Assembly (NCBI GenBank): GCA_946699065.1
Contig: CAMPDV010002115.1
Location: forward strand, 21,848 to 85,847
Origin: Loxodes magnus
Lineage: Eukaryota > Ciliophora > Karyorelictea > Loxodida > Loxodidae
DNA: 64,000 nt
Reading direction: 5' to 3'
Shown: positions 1 through 10,980 of the stretch, piece by piece
Numbering within the stretch: position 1 is the first letter of the stretch
Layout of the letters: each line of letters opens with the position of its first letter
Position numbers and translations under genes: made by a program
The notes under the pieces: generated by a model
Databases searched by the model: none
What the model was told of the DNA's origin: nothing
Seen by the model: the letters and a program-made list of their open reading frames with translations, nothing else

Positions 1-1
1 T

Positions 2-1165
2 TATCTCGAAGCCATCTTATGTTTCGACACAGCTATATCGCTTAATTCTAGTTATGCATAAGCTCACTATGATAAAGGTCTTTGTCTTCAAGCTTTAAAT
101 AAGAATCAAGAAGCACTTTAATGCTTCAGTAAAGCAAAATAACTAGATCCAAATTTAGAAATTCCATAAATAAGAGTTATAAGTGATATAAGCTAAGTGA
201 AGAATAGAATAACAGAAGAAGAGATAAGGAAGTTCCTATAGTAATTTGATAGCAATAATGAGTTAAAAATATGAAACTATAGAGATTTAGTTCCTAACAA
301 CGAATTTCTTAGTGAATTATAGAAATTGGCTTGTGATGAATTCGGAACTACTTATCTGGCTAGTATCTAAGGAAGCATGTTTTGCTTTAAAGTATTTAAA
401 TAGTAGAACGATAAAATAATAGATTAGTTCTGATTTGAATGCAAAGAACTAATTTTAATAAAGAACTTAAGTGTTTAAAAACTTATAGGATTTGCTATCG
501 ATACTTAAGAAATAGCTCTTTTAACTGATTTTTAGAATAAAGGAAGTTTATTCTAAATTATTTAAACGAAGTAGTTATTCAAAAATAGCCTCTCTCGATA
601 CTATAAGAAACTTAACTTACTTAGTCAAATAGCAGAAGGCTTATAGGCTATTCACAATAGAAACTTAATTCATAAAGAAATAAAATCTCTTAATATTCTG
701 TTAGATGATTAAGATTGTCCTAAAATACTAACTTTTGGATTATTTAATTAAGATAACTGATTAAGAGCAATAGAATAGAAAGGTGAACATCAATGAATGG
801 CTCCTGAATAATTTGAAAAGAGAGTGAGTAAAAAAAGCGATATCTGATCTTTAGGTTGTATAGGAGTAGAAATATTCAACGAAGGATTTCTTTATCCAGT
901 TTAAGATTCTTAGTTAAAGTAAATAATTTATATCGATAAAATGATTCCTATGTTTTCAATCGAAATATAACAAGAACTCTTATTAATTGATCTATTTTAC
1001 AGGTGCTTAGCTTTCGATGAGAGCATAAGACCAGACATAAATACTTTTATAAGTTAGTTAGATAAAATAAAATAGAAGTGAAAACCATAGGCTGATATAA
1101 TTCACTAACCTACATCATTATTAAAAGAGAAGTGAAGAAGAAGAGTTAAAACTAAAACTATTTGA
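2..1165 (+). CDS. TPR-pseudokinase protein, copy 1 (5' end outside window)
   Basis: The frame is open from the window edge to TGA 1163-1165 when TAA/TAG are read as Q and TGA as W. It begins in the last TPR-like units (AILCFDTAISLNSSYAQAHY, then KGLCLQALNKNQEAL), passes a linker, and enters a protein-kinase fold. The candidate lysine lies in CFKVF (about 390). The catalytic loop reads HKEIKSLNILL (HKE at 671-679) where active kinases have HRD, and the activation segment reads TFG (731-739) where DFG is expected. The APE motif is kept (WMAPEQF), as is the F-helix region DIWSLGCIGVEIF. Loss of both acidic catalytic residues marks it as a pseudokinase, probably a scaffold or regulator; this is inference. 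It is nearly identical to the kinase part of copies 2-4. This copy shows no frameshift, so it is the best-preserved kinase module in the window. Confidence 0.85.
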
Positions 1166-1594
1166 ACTTAATCTTCTATATTAAGCATTATATTATTATA
1201 ACCTTAAAAATAAACTTTATTACTCACAAGATATTATTGATATAAGCCAGTAGAAGACTACTAAAATATAAAAAACACTTTTAGTATTATAAATTTACAA
1301 ATCAGTTAATTTGCTAGAAACTAAGAAATAAATTTTGATTATATAATTAACGAATTAGTTTAAGTCTTAAATAATACTTTATAAGCAAAATTATTCAATT
1401 TCGTATTTAAAAATAGATTTTGTAGGAATCTCTGAAAATTTATATTTGACTAAATGATTTGCTAATTACTATTTTCTACTTACATTATACATATAAGCAT
1501 ATTCATTATAAAATGATAATTAACTATACCTTAACTTTCCCTATTAATTTTCCTTAAATTTGGTTTAAAAGTTTTTGATTTATTGTTTATTAAG
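1166..1594. other. 3' flank of TPR-pseudokinase copy 1, no gene seen
   Basis: AT-rich sequence repeated nearly unchanged after copy 3 (44558-44963) and in part after copy 4 (62880-63290). At its end, around 1558-1572, lies the motif TTGGTTTAAAAG, which is the empty version of the site filled by a knuckle element at 44964-45906. No coding signal was recognised. Confidence 0.6.
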
Positions 1595-1666
1595 GCGCTA
1601 TTAGTCTAGTGGTTAGGATAACTGCCTTCCAAGCAGTTGACCCGGGTTCGAGTCCCGGATAGCGCA
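1595..1666 (+). tRNA. tRNA-Gly (anticodon TCC)
   Basis: A 72-nt cloverleaf. The acceptor stem is GCGCTAT/ATAGCGC with discriminator A. The D arm contains AGTGGTTAGGAT, which matches box A. The anticodon stem ACTGC/GCAGT holds the 7-nt loop CTTCCAA with anticodon TCC, which reads GGA glycine codons. The T arm CCGGG-TTCGAGT-CCCGG contains the box B GGTTCGAGTCC. It resembles eukaryotic tRNA-Gly(TCC) over most of its length. The CCA end is not encoded and there is no intron. An identical copy lies at 45942-46013. Confidence 0.97.
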
Positions 1667-1671
1667 TTTTT
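1667..1671 (+). terminator. Pol III oligo-T terminator of tRNA-Gly copy 1
   Basis: Five T residues follow the discriminator base directly, a typical RNA polymerase III stop. The second tRNA copy at 46013 is followed by CATTTG and has only three Ts. Confidence 0.7.
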
Positions 1672-2159
1672 GATTATAAAAGGAAATAAATAGTAATATT
1701 AATATAATAGTATGGTATTAAAGCACTATAATCTACATAATTAAGATTATTAATTATCATATTTACTAAATAGAGACTTTGAGGATGTTTTAAGCTTTAA
1801 TAGTTATAATTAGAAATATAGGATTATTTGTATCTAAGAAAGTTACTTTAAAAAAGATAATATATTAATATAGTGTTTTAAGCTTTATTTTTCGTTATAT
1901 ATTTGTAACAAAAAGATATTAGAAGGATTGAAAAAATTTCTTAAAGCTCACTAAAATTGAAGCGAAAATCCATAAATATCTTAATATATGAAATAGCAAA
2001 AAGGAAGATGACTCATAAATTGGAAAGTTTGACTTTTAAGAAAAGATATAGAACAACTAAAATAATTCTTATAATAATATCAATTAATATGCTTTTAATG
2101 TATTTTCAAATAGATAATAACACAATTTATTTACATTTTGATCATCAGTACTACTTTGC
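1672..2159. other. AT-rich spacer within the duplicated block, no gene recognised
   Basis: Present also at 46020-46490. A 68-codon frame that is open under the standard code runs through 1957-2163, but open frames carry no weight with this genetic code and it resembles no family I know. Confidence 0.4.
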
Positions 2160-4670
2160 TTAATATTCTTATTTTTCTTCTACTGCTTCAATTTTGTCCA
2201 GATAATTCTATTATTGTAATAGTTCATCATTTCACTCGATAATTTAAACTCTTCTTCTAAGGAACTTTTAATGATAGCTTTTAATTCTAAAATAGATTTC
2301 TTTCAACTGCTTTTAAGTAGGAAATTTTAAGACTAAGATAGATTTGATTGTATGTTAACATCTTTAGTAAATCATAATTTTTTAAGTCTTGTAATTCCTA
2401 AATAAAATCTTGCAGAATTTATGATTAAATATGTACAAAGCTATCTAAGTCTCCACAGAAGCAAATCTCAGTAATTTTGAAGTGTCTTTATTATAAGGCA
2501 TATTAGAAATAATAGCAATATACTCTAAATTTGTATATAGAAACTATTTCTCTAATCATCAATTTATTTAGTGTATAATCTGGAAATTATCTTGTTTAAT
2601 AATCATATTTTTAAAGTTAAAATGTGTGGTTAGATTGATCTTATGCAGAATCTAAAATAAATTTTCCCTTATTTTATCCTAAATTGCTTACAAGAGTTTT
2701 TAAGGTCTTCAATATTCTATACATCTATTTCAAAATATTAAGTTAATTACTCCAAGTTTTTAAAATATCTCAGTCTAGCAAACTTTGCTTTGTTAAATAT
2801 CAAAGTAATATCAAAGTCAGGATTTATTTACGTTGCTTATCATAATTTTAATAAAGCTTTTAATATCTCATAGTTATATAATATTCAAGATAGTCAATTT
2901 AAGTCTATGAAGCATGATTCGTTAAATGTTTAGTTTGGACTTTAGAATGAACATCTTACTATTTTTTTTAACTATTATGCATATCTTTCTTTATTTTTCC
3001 AATTCCCCGTTGAAGTGCTCATAGAATATTTTCTGAACCATATTATATTTTAAGGAGTAGAAAAACTTGAAAAGTCAATTTAAAGTTTTAAAGAGTGATA
3101 TTCTAATATCTGACTACTTTAATATTAATCCATTAGCATATTTCTTATATTTTGACAATATTTCTTAGCAATAAACTTTATAATATTAGTTTTCATGAAA
3201 AGTATATTCCAAGTAAATTAACTTCTTAGATATTTATATTTGCTAATTGTTCGAACTTATGTAACATAAAAGTTTTCTTGCTTTTAATTCATAGTTCTAA
3301 AACAGATATACTCATACTAACACTAATGTTCAACTTTGCTCATCCAAATACTTTACATGTTGCTTTAATCAATAAACTATATAATCTTCATTAGAAATTA
3401 ATACCAAATCATCTGTCCAAGCTTTATTAGTAAAAACATGTCTACAGATTTTAAAGCTAAATAGTTTTTAATAAGTTGCTAATTATCTAACAGCAATAAG
3501 AAGATAATAGCTAGAACAGGATAATGTAAGGTTCCTTACAATACTTCATATCTATATAATAAATTTATTGAAAGTATACTGTCTAAATAATCTTAATATC
3601 TAGACTATGATAAAATTATTTAAAGTAGTTTATTAGGACAAGAGGTAGTTTCATTCTACTTAAGTGATTAAGCAATAGACTTTTATTAATAGTGTCAAAC
3701 ATCTTTTCTACATCGCTAAGGATAATATGTATGTAAATCAATAATTGACTAAAAAGTTCAAACATAATGCATAATTTCTAATCTTTAATATCCTATTAAA
3801 ATAGGTGTACAAATTTACACTAATAAATATAATCATAGAGTTTTTAAGTTAATATTTTATCATGTATTTTTAAAATTAAGCTCATGAGTGAAATTGGTCT
3901 TCAATTCTTCTAATAATTCTTTTATCTTCTGTTTGTAAATTGGAAGAATTCTTATTTATTTGAGTTAATCTATATTTTTCATCACTCAGTTGAAATTAAT
4001 TAAATAAGATTTCTAAATTTAAATAATTATACTAAGATCAATATTAACATCTTGTTATATATTAAATCTCTCTAAGGAACCAATAATAAATTTATATTTC
4101 TTTCTTTAATATCGATTTTATTTCATATCTATAATTATAAATACTTATTTTTAGCAAATTTTTATGTTTTTTAAATTTAACTAAATTATCACTAAGATAT
4201 TAGACTTAAACTTTAATTTTTCGCTTATTAGATTTAAGCTTTTAGTTCTAACTGTAAGAAAAAGTAAAAGACTGGGAATTATAAGATAGAACTCTTTATA
4301 ATAATAAAGATAAACTAAATTTTTGTCTTTTTGTAAATATTTCAACTTCATTTTACCTAACTTCAAAAGTTTTCTGAGTTCTAATAAAAAGTTTTCTCGT
4401 TTTTGATTGTTACTTTCATTTATTGGTTGGTCATTAGTACTTTCTTTGTAAGGATTTTAAACTTTCTATCCTTAAATTTATAATAATATATTGCATTATA
4501 GTTTATCTTTATTCTCTTTTCATTCCTACAGCGATATTTCTTTTTAATTTTTGCTATTTCTTCCTTTTTCAATAATTTTATCAGAAACAAGAAGCTTTAG
4601 CTATTTTTATAGATGCTTCTATGATATAAAAATGGTATTATTTCTCTTTGCTTTATTTTTAGATTTTTAT
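2160..4670 (-). mobile_element. Degenerate LINE-type reverse transcriptase element, copy 1
   Basis: Read on the minus strand, 4400 to 3760 encodes a helical N-terminal region (for example LKLGKMKLKYLQKDKNLVYL). RT motif A follows as LSDVEKMFDTI (about 3690-3720), then a motif-B-like LQGTLHYPVLA (about 3515-3545), then motif C as AWTDDLVLIS, whose DD is at 3408-3413. Behind it comes a LINE-like thumb region including KYKYLR, and a long helical tail ending near 2165. The motif C tyrosine-alanine pair is changed to W-T before the DD. Motifs A, B and C lie in different frames, so at least two single-base shifts are present. No endonuclease was recognised, so the element looks 5'-truncated. It lies inside the block duplicated at 46490-48990. 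The LINE clade could not be assigned. Confidence 0.65.
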
Positions 4671-5205
4671 TTTCTCTGATAATAAATAAATTGGATTATA
4701 GAGCACGTAGCATTCTCGTTGGTGCGCAGCTCTTTAAATTAATTTTATTTAAGGTCGAAAAAAAAATTTATGTCTCTCTATCCTTTTTTCTCTTCCTGCA
4801 ATACGTCCCTGTAATTTTCCTTCCAAAGCATAGGATGCAATATGCAATTACAGGTACATTGCCTCTACCTATGATGAAGGAAGTTTCCTCCTGGCATTTA
4901 GAGTTCTCCAGCTTGTCACATCTTCTTCCTCTGATTTATTCTCCGTCCGCGCTCATTTTTTAGTTGCCTTGCTGGGTCTCCAAGCAGCATCCGAAGGAAA
5001 GGGCTTTCTATCCTATTTAAATTCTGAATATTTTTATAATATTGTAGTATAATAATAAATAATCTATTTAATCTTTTGATACAATCTAGTTTTACAGTTA
5101 TTGCTAATTCTTTGCTACTTTATTTATTTTTAACTATTTGCTATGAGCAAGGTTATAGATTAGCTATTTTAGCTTTATTGCATAATTCTATTTAAAAAAT
5201 CTTAA
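4511..5205. repeat. Segmental duplicate of 30207-30945
   Basis: The stretch contains a minus-strand SINE plus about 170 bp of flank on one side and 190 bp on the other. All of it recurs at 30207-30945 with few differences. Similarity stops shortly after CTTAAGTC at about 5203. The left flank with the SINE tail also recurs at 48826-49070. Confidence 0.75.
4683..5015 (-). repeat. SINE family A, copy 1
   Basis: On the minus strand it starts near 5015 (AGAAAGCCCTTTCCTTCGG), has a body with a 5S-like patch (CTATGATGAAGG in reverse view near 4870), and ends in the shared tail: hairpin arms GAGCTGCGCACC and a GGTGC/GCTC-type partner (4690-4735) followed by AATTTATTTATT. It is about 330 bp. The plus-strand relative is at 62509-62878 and the near-twin at 30389-30746. 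The tail matches the 3' end of the LINE at 54433-54490, which implies LINE-dependent retroposition. Confidence 0.75.
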
Positions 5206-5213
5206 GTCGCTAG

Positions 5214-7580
5214 ATGATAACTGATTATTAATTTAGTAGGAAGCAACATTAATACTATCACTAAAATAAAGGAAAACATTAAATATTTCTGATTTCAATC
5301 TTTACAGAATCTCAACTTAAGTTAAAATCCCTTATAGGTAACCGAAAAAGTTGATAGTTATTCATATCTAAATCTTGCAAGTTTCTTGAATTTCTGTACT
5401 CTTGGAGATATTAGAGAGATGTCAAAGCTATCAATTAAAAACAATTTAAATCTGAAAGAAAGGAAAAGATAGACGTAACTGGTTACGCTTGAGATTTCGT
5501 ATAATGAAAATAAGTCTTAAAAGAAAACGCCAGTTCGGTTGAAAAGCTTGATTAGCCTTGAAAAGATAGACATATGATAGAACACTTTAATCGTAAATAT
5601 TACCCAAATTAAGATTAAATATTATACCTTTTAGAAAAATAAGAGTAACAGTAAAAAGAAGAGCTTTAATGTCGCTAGCATAAGAACAGGCTACAGAAGA
5701 AAATTATAAAACAGAATGGAAGAATTAAATAGATAGTTAGTATTTAGGTAGATGAAGGAGAAAAACTACTTTTTAAGTTAGCTGATTGGATAGATTTTTT
5801 GAACTTTAGGTGACAAAATGAAATAGCAAACTATTAAGAAAGCTCATTTAAAGAGATTCAAATACTTAAGTATGTTTGATTGTAGCTTAAAAAATAATTA
5901 TTACCTCTTAGAGCAGAATATCGGGATCAACTTCTAGAGATATGAGATTTTTTCGTAATTCTCTGCAGGTTAGCTAAGATCCACTTAGACTATGAAAATC
6001 TTCATCTCCTCTCGTATTTCCTAAGAACAAAAAAGCATTAAGATCTAAAAGCTCCATACAAGGAAAAGCTTTATAATTATAATAGTCGACAAACAGAAAT
6101 GAATTTACTTAAGTTAGAACAAAATAAAAATACTAAAATGTGTAAAAGTTCTCAATGTAATAAAGGTAAATCCATTCGATATTTCAGAAAGCGCTAAAAT
6201 GCCTCAAAATAATCAGTCTTAATCTCAGTGAAAGTTGCTGCATATTTATCATCAGATGGTTATTTTAAATAAACAGAAGCATCTGCTTCTTATAAATTTC
6301 AGAAGGAGAAATTTAAGAGTATATAGCATTCTTTCCAATGATGAAGGCTAAAGTTAAAAAAATGAATATATATAGCAAATTAACTAATTAAAACGACTAG
6401 ATTAAGTAAGACGAGTTTTGTTATCCTTAGAGAAGTAATAAGTGACATCTTTTACATTTTTTCTAATCTAACGAGTCTCAAAATAAAACTTGCAAGAGAA
6501 ATAAATGAAAAGTAATAAAAATACTGTAAGTAATTAACGGTTTCTTGAGAATAAATCAATATAATTTTGTCCAGCTAGCTAAATTTTAATCAGCTCACAG
6601 ATGATAACTAAAGTAAAAATATAATGCTGTCAAAAAGATAAGAATGATTAAGATGTGAGCTATTGGTTGAAAAGTTAAATTAGTAATAATGAAAATTAGG
6701 AAAAAAAGTAAGTTAAAGAATCAAAATAGTCAGAATAATTCAATAATTTCTCAGAAATAAAACTCATAAATCTACTTTAATTTAATGCTATGCAAGTTCT
6801 TATTTATAAAGCTAATGAGTGAATAGATTAATTACTTAAGCTTTTAAAAACTTTTACATCACCGAATAAAAGGAATTCTTGCAATGCCAAATTATTATTA
6901 GAATTTGAGCATATTTTTTTTAACTTAAGCTAAGTATATAAAGTTTAATAAAAATGAAAGTAGACAAATTACTAATAAAGGTGGCTATGACAAAAAATCT
7001 AACAAATAGGACTCGGTTTAAGGATCTACTCTCAAATAAGAAAAACCTGAGTAAAAATTTTCCATCTACCTATTTCCGACAAGGCTCGAAAACTAGCTAA
7101 AAAAGATAGTAAATGGCTTAAAAGGAAACTTCATTGAATAGAATAGATAATGAAAGCATATTGCTTTATTTATAAAAATAAGAACCTATGCAGAAAGTAC
7201 TAAGGAAAGCTAAAATTATTGAAGAAAAATATTATAAAACAGCTTTTAAGTAAAGAAAATTAAGATACCTTGCCAAAGAAAATGGAAATAAAAACAAAAG
7301 TACTGTCGGGGATAATAGAAGTGCGTAGCAGATTTTAAATTTAATAATTTTTAGTTCTAGAATTAATACTTTATGATGTTCTAGAACTATTACAGGTAGA
7401 AAGTAGGATGAGTAAATTATGTATAATTTAAAAACTGAAAAAGAAAAGATTACTTTTGCTTATTAAAAAGAACCAAAGTAGTTTTTAAATTCATAAGAGG
7501 TGAAGCCTGTTGTTGCTCAGTAGAGAATACTTATTAGAATGATCGATACATTGCTTTATGTCCATTATAGTGAGATGTGA
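5214..7580 (+). CDS. Unrecognised helical protein, 788 aa
   Basis: ATG 5214 opens a frame that runs unbroken to TGA 7578-7580 under Q/Q/W decoding. The protein starts MITDYQFSRKQHQYYH and is rich in aromatic and charged helices. Examples are SCKFLEFLYSWRYQRD, GYAWDFVQWKQVLKENASS, a central LLFKLADWIDFLNFRWQNEI, and LLEIWDFFVILCRLAK. It ends RILIRMIDTLLYVHYSEM. TGA gives tryptophan at several places that look buried or amphipathic, which supports real coding. No signal peptide and no clear membrane spans were seen. I do not recognise a family; a spectrin-like or cytoskeletal helical protein is possible but unproven. Its 3' end converges on, and may overlap, the minus-strand gene 7491-9104. The clean single frame and sensible terminal TGA make this one of the best host genes in the window. 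Confidence 0.65.
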
Positions 7581-9104
7581 GGATTATTGTTAGGGTTTAA
7601 AGTTTTGCGTTTCCTTTATTTCTTCTTGATAGTCTTCTCTTGGTGTGGATTTAGTAATTGTGGAGTATTAATGTATTGTTATTTGTTGCTTAAGAACAGT
7701 TAAGTATCTACCATTTGAGATAGCTAAAGAGATTTACTGAATTCCTTCTTTTTGGGTAGATCCTGGTGAAATAACTAAAAGCTCTTTCTTGTTCTTTAAC
7801 TTAAATTTAACATTCTCCAGTACCGTAGGTCGAGCAATAATTTTGGCTATATCGTATATAAATCCTCTTACCGCATAAATTTTATTTAACTTTGTGCCGA
7901 TACTTCTAAAATATCAGCACAAATATTCTTAAGCTAAAAAAACTCTATTGTCTTTCATGTAGATTTTTAATTATCTTTTACTTTAAACTGTAAATCAAAT
8001 TATAAACAGCTAATCTAGAACTTCAATTTATATTTTTCGACTTTTTAAAACAATTTTTTTCTCTTTAAGCTTAAAATTGATTTCCCTAGATGCTGTAAAT
8101 CACTTAACTTTAGTAGATTGCTAATTATTAAATTGGCTCATATTCTTGATGGTATATTTTTATAATTGATCTTTCTGTTTTAATATTATAATAATGTATC
8201 ACTTCCAACCTACCTATCTTCGCTTGAACTTTTTATATTTCTTTCTATTTTAATTATTTATATTTTGAGATTAACAGGAACAGAACCTTAGAATTTCATA
8301 TGAAACTCAGGAAATTAAATTTATGATCCTCTTTTTCATTATTACGATTCTGTTCAACTTTTCTTTAAGTTCTTACTTTCTTTTATTTATATTCTAACCT
8401 TAAAATGAAGATAAATATTTTATTTGATTCCTAGTTTCATCAAATTAAAGCCTCATTTTTTCTTAAGAAAGAAGGAATTACTTTCTTATCATAATTATAT
8501 AAAGATTGTTCGATTCATTTTGGATTTTATACTTATATAAGTTAATTTTTTCTTATTGATTAGCTTTTAAAATATTTTAGACTTTCGTAGGTAGTTTTGT
8601 TCGAAATTGCTTTCTAAAAGTTCCATTTTTAAGTTTATTTTTATGTTTTGCTTTTAGTTCTAAAAGTCATTTCTTGGTATAGTGTAGTTAAGCTTTCATT
8701 TTGTTGAATAATTAACTTAAGTTTAAATCTGATATGTTCAATTTCTCTTTACTTGTGTTATAGAGTAATACTTAGCTAGTTTTAAGCTTAATTTTATTAT
8801 TTTTCATTCTTTAAATATCTGAAACTTTGTTCTTTCTTTTTATTCTAAAATATTATTAAGGTAAAATAATACCAAACAGCTCTTAAGCATATTAGCTGAA
8901 CTCCCGAAACATAATTAAAATAAATTTTAGATTTTCGTAGTTAGCTTAGATTATTAGGATCTTTACTATTTATACTTTAAATTTTTCTTTTGCTCACTAG
9001 CCTTCTTTTGCTTTTATAGTTTCATTTAAATTCTTATATTTCTAAATTTTTATGGTTTGCTAGAAGCTCAAGTTTCCTAAAGATTAGGATATTTTTGTAT
9101 CCAT
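7491..9104 (-). CDS. Unrecognised basic coiled-coil protein, 537 aa
   Basis: ATG 9104-9102 opens a minus-strand frame to TGA 7493-7491. The start is MDTKISQSLGNLSFQQ. Most of the protein is lysine-rich and helical (for example TKKWLLELKAKHKNKLK). The C-terminal third is more globular: FRSIGTKLNKIYAVRGFIYD, IAKIIARPTVLENVKFKLKN, KKELLVISPGSTQKEG. TAA and TAG supply most of the glutamines, and TGA tryptophans include GWKW and VKWFTA. If TAA could stop, the protein would end near 7598 at NFKP. Reading to TGA makes it overlap the end of the convergent gene by about 90 bp. Its start lies only 42 bp from the start of the divergent WD40 gene, so the two may share a promoter. Family unknown. Confidence 0.6.
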
Positions 9105-9146
9105 TTATTTTTTGAGAATTACTAAAACAAACATAAAAAATAAGAA

Positions 9147-10795
9147 ATGAATGATACTAGTTAATTAATTAAAGAGGGATCTTAATAAATAAAAAATGTA
9201 ATTGAATAGTAGTAAGAAAGTGGGTAATTTAATTATTATATCTTATAAATTCGAAAGATAAATGCTTTGTTTTAAATAATTTGATGCTTTTTATATATTA
9301 TTCCTATTTAAGCTAATTATTAAGAAACTTATTTTTATTTTATTTAAATAATGAAAAAGTTAAAGAACTCATTTTTTTATTAAATGAAGGTAAAAAATAA
9401 TAATTAATAGCAGAAGTTTTTGAAGCAATTGTATAATTTTATTTATCATTTATAAGGGTTTATAAAGAAATAAGGTTATCTTATTAAGAGTCTTTTGATT
9501 TAAAACTCAAATAAGCTATAATTAGTAAATGCATATTAAAGTTATTATAATAAGGATATAATTTATTCATTATGCAACTTTTGATAAAATCATTAATCCT
9601 TTTTTAAAGAAAAAGATATAAAATAATTAAAATTGTAAAAGCTTTGCTTAATGGACTGTTTAAAGACAATTTTATATTTGTCTGGATTTAAGGTAAAAAA
9701 GTAGAAACTTAAATAATTTTATTAATAATAGAATATTTATAAGTATTTTAACAACAAATAATTTGATTAATTAATTGTATTGAAATTAAATAAGGAAAAT
9801 TATTAAGATGATCTACTTTAATTTCGAAATTATTTAAGTCAGTTATAAAAGTTAAAAATGGAGAAAAAAGGAAAACAATTTACTAAAAGTATTTTTTTAC
9901 GAAAACTTCTAAGAACAAGAAACCAGTCCCTCGGAAAAATTCCGCTACTCGTATTAAAATACGAGATTCTGCCCAACCTATGCTTCTAAAAATTGATTTA
10001 AAAAATTTCCTACGACTAATCTTAAGGTTATTCTTTAATATTTTAGACAAAATCATGACGGGTCATTCGGGTTTAGTTTTTTCTTTAGCTTTAACAAGTG
10101 ATACGAAATAAATTGTCTCCGGAAGCGTCGATAATACGATAAAGATTTGGGATTTCCAGACTGGAAGTTGTATAAGAACTTTGAGGGGTCATTCGAGTTA
10201 ATTTAATACGGTAGTTTTAACAAGTGACATGAAATGAATTGTCTCCGGAAGTTGCGATAAGACAATAAAGATCTGGGATTTCCAGACTGGAAGTTGTATA
10301 AGAACTTTGAGGGGTCATTCGGGTTTAGTTTTTTCTTTAGCTTTAACAAGTGACATGAAATGAATTGTCTCCGGTAGTAAAGATAAGACGATAAAGATGT
10401 GGGATTTCCAGATTGGAAGTTGTACGAGAACTTTGAGGGGTCATTCGAATTCAGTTAATTCTTTAGCTTTAACAAGTGACGTGAAATGAATTGTCTCCGG
10501 AAGTTTCGATAACACAATAAAGATCTGGTCTTTCTCAACTGGTCAGCCGATTCGAACTTTGGAAGGGCATACAGATGGTGTACCAAGTATTTAGATTAGT
10601 ACTGATTCGAGTGTTATATTTTCTGGATCATGGGATAGAGCGATTAAGATATGAAATTTTAATAAGGGTGAGTGTATATAGACTCTTTAAGGGCATGCAT
10701 GAGGAATAAATTCATTAGCATTGAGTAAGGACAATAGATGGTTGGTATCTGGAGCTTCTGACAATACTGTGAGAAGGTGGAAAATTGCGAGTTGA
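9147..10795 (+). CDS. WD40-repeat protein with helical N-terminal domain
   Basis: Six WD40 repeats are read from ATG 10055 to TGA 10793-10795. Examples are GHSGLVFSLALTSD, KWIVSGSCDKTIKIWDF and EGHTDGVPSIQIS, and the last repeat ends VRRWKIAS. Tryptophan in KWIVSGS is encoded by TGA in three repeats. The same frame is open upstream to about 9270 and codes a helical domain (ELIFLLNEG, AEVFEAIVQFYLSFI) and a basic linker (NKKPVPRKNSATRIKIRDS). An ATG in this frame lies near 9283; ATG 9147 (MNDTSQLIKEGSQQ) looks like a natural start but lies in another frame, so a one-base shift or a short intron between 9147 and 9300 is possible. Six repeats could close a propeller with a partner or a missed blade. 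The partner is unknown. Confidence 0.8.
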
Positions 10796-10980
10796 GTGTG
10801 TAAGTACATTTAGCATTTTAATTTTTACGATTAAGGTCGATTATGTAAATTAGATAAAATCATTTGAATAATTGTTCTATAGGAGTTTATAAGTTTAAAG
10901 GTTACTAAACTTATAGTAAAGTTAAATTATGTTTATGCTTTTTTTAGTTATGAAAAAATTTCGTATTATTTGTTGGTTAA

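Noticed and set aside
671-739. Active serine/threonine kinase
   Set aside because: HRD is HKE and DFG is TFG in all four copies, so catalysis is unlikely despite the overall kinase fold.
3390-3722. Telomerase-type reverse transcriptase
   Set aside because: Spacing of motifs A to C and the thumb-like KYKYLR region fit LINE RTs; no telomerase-specific motif was seen.
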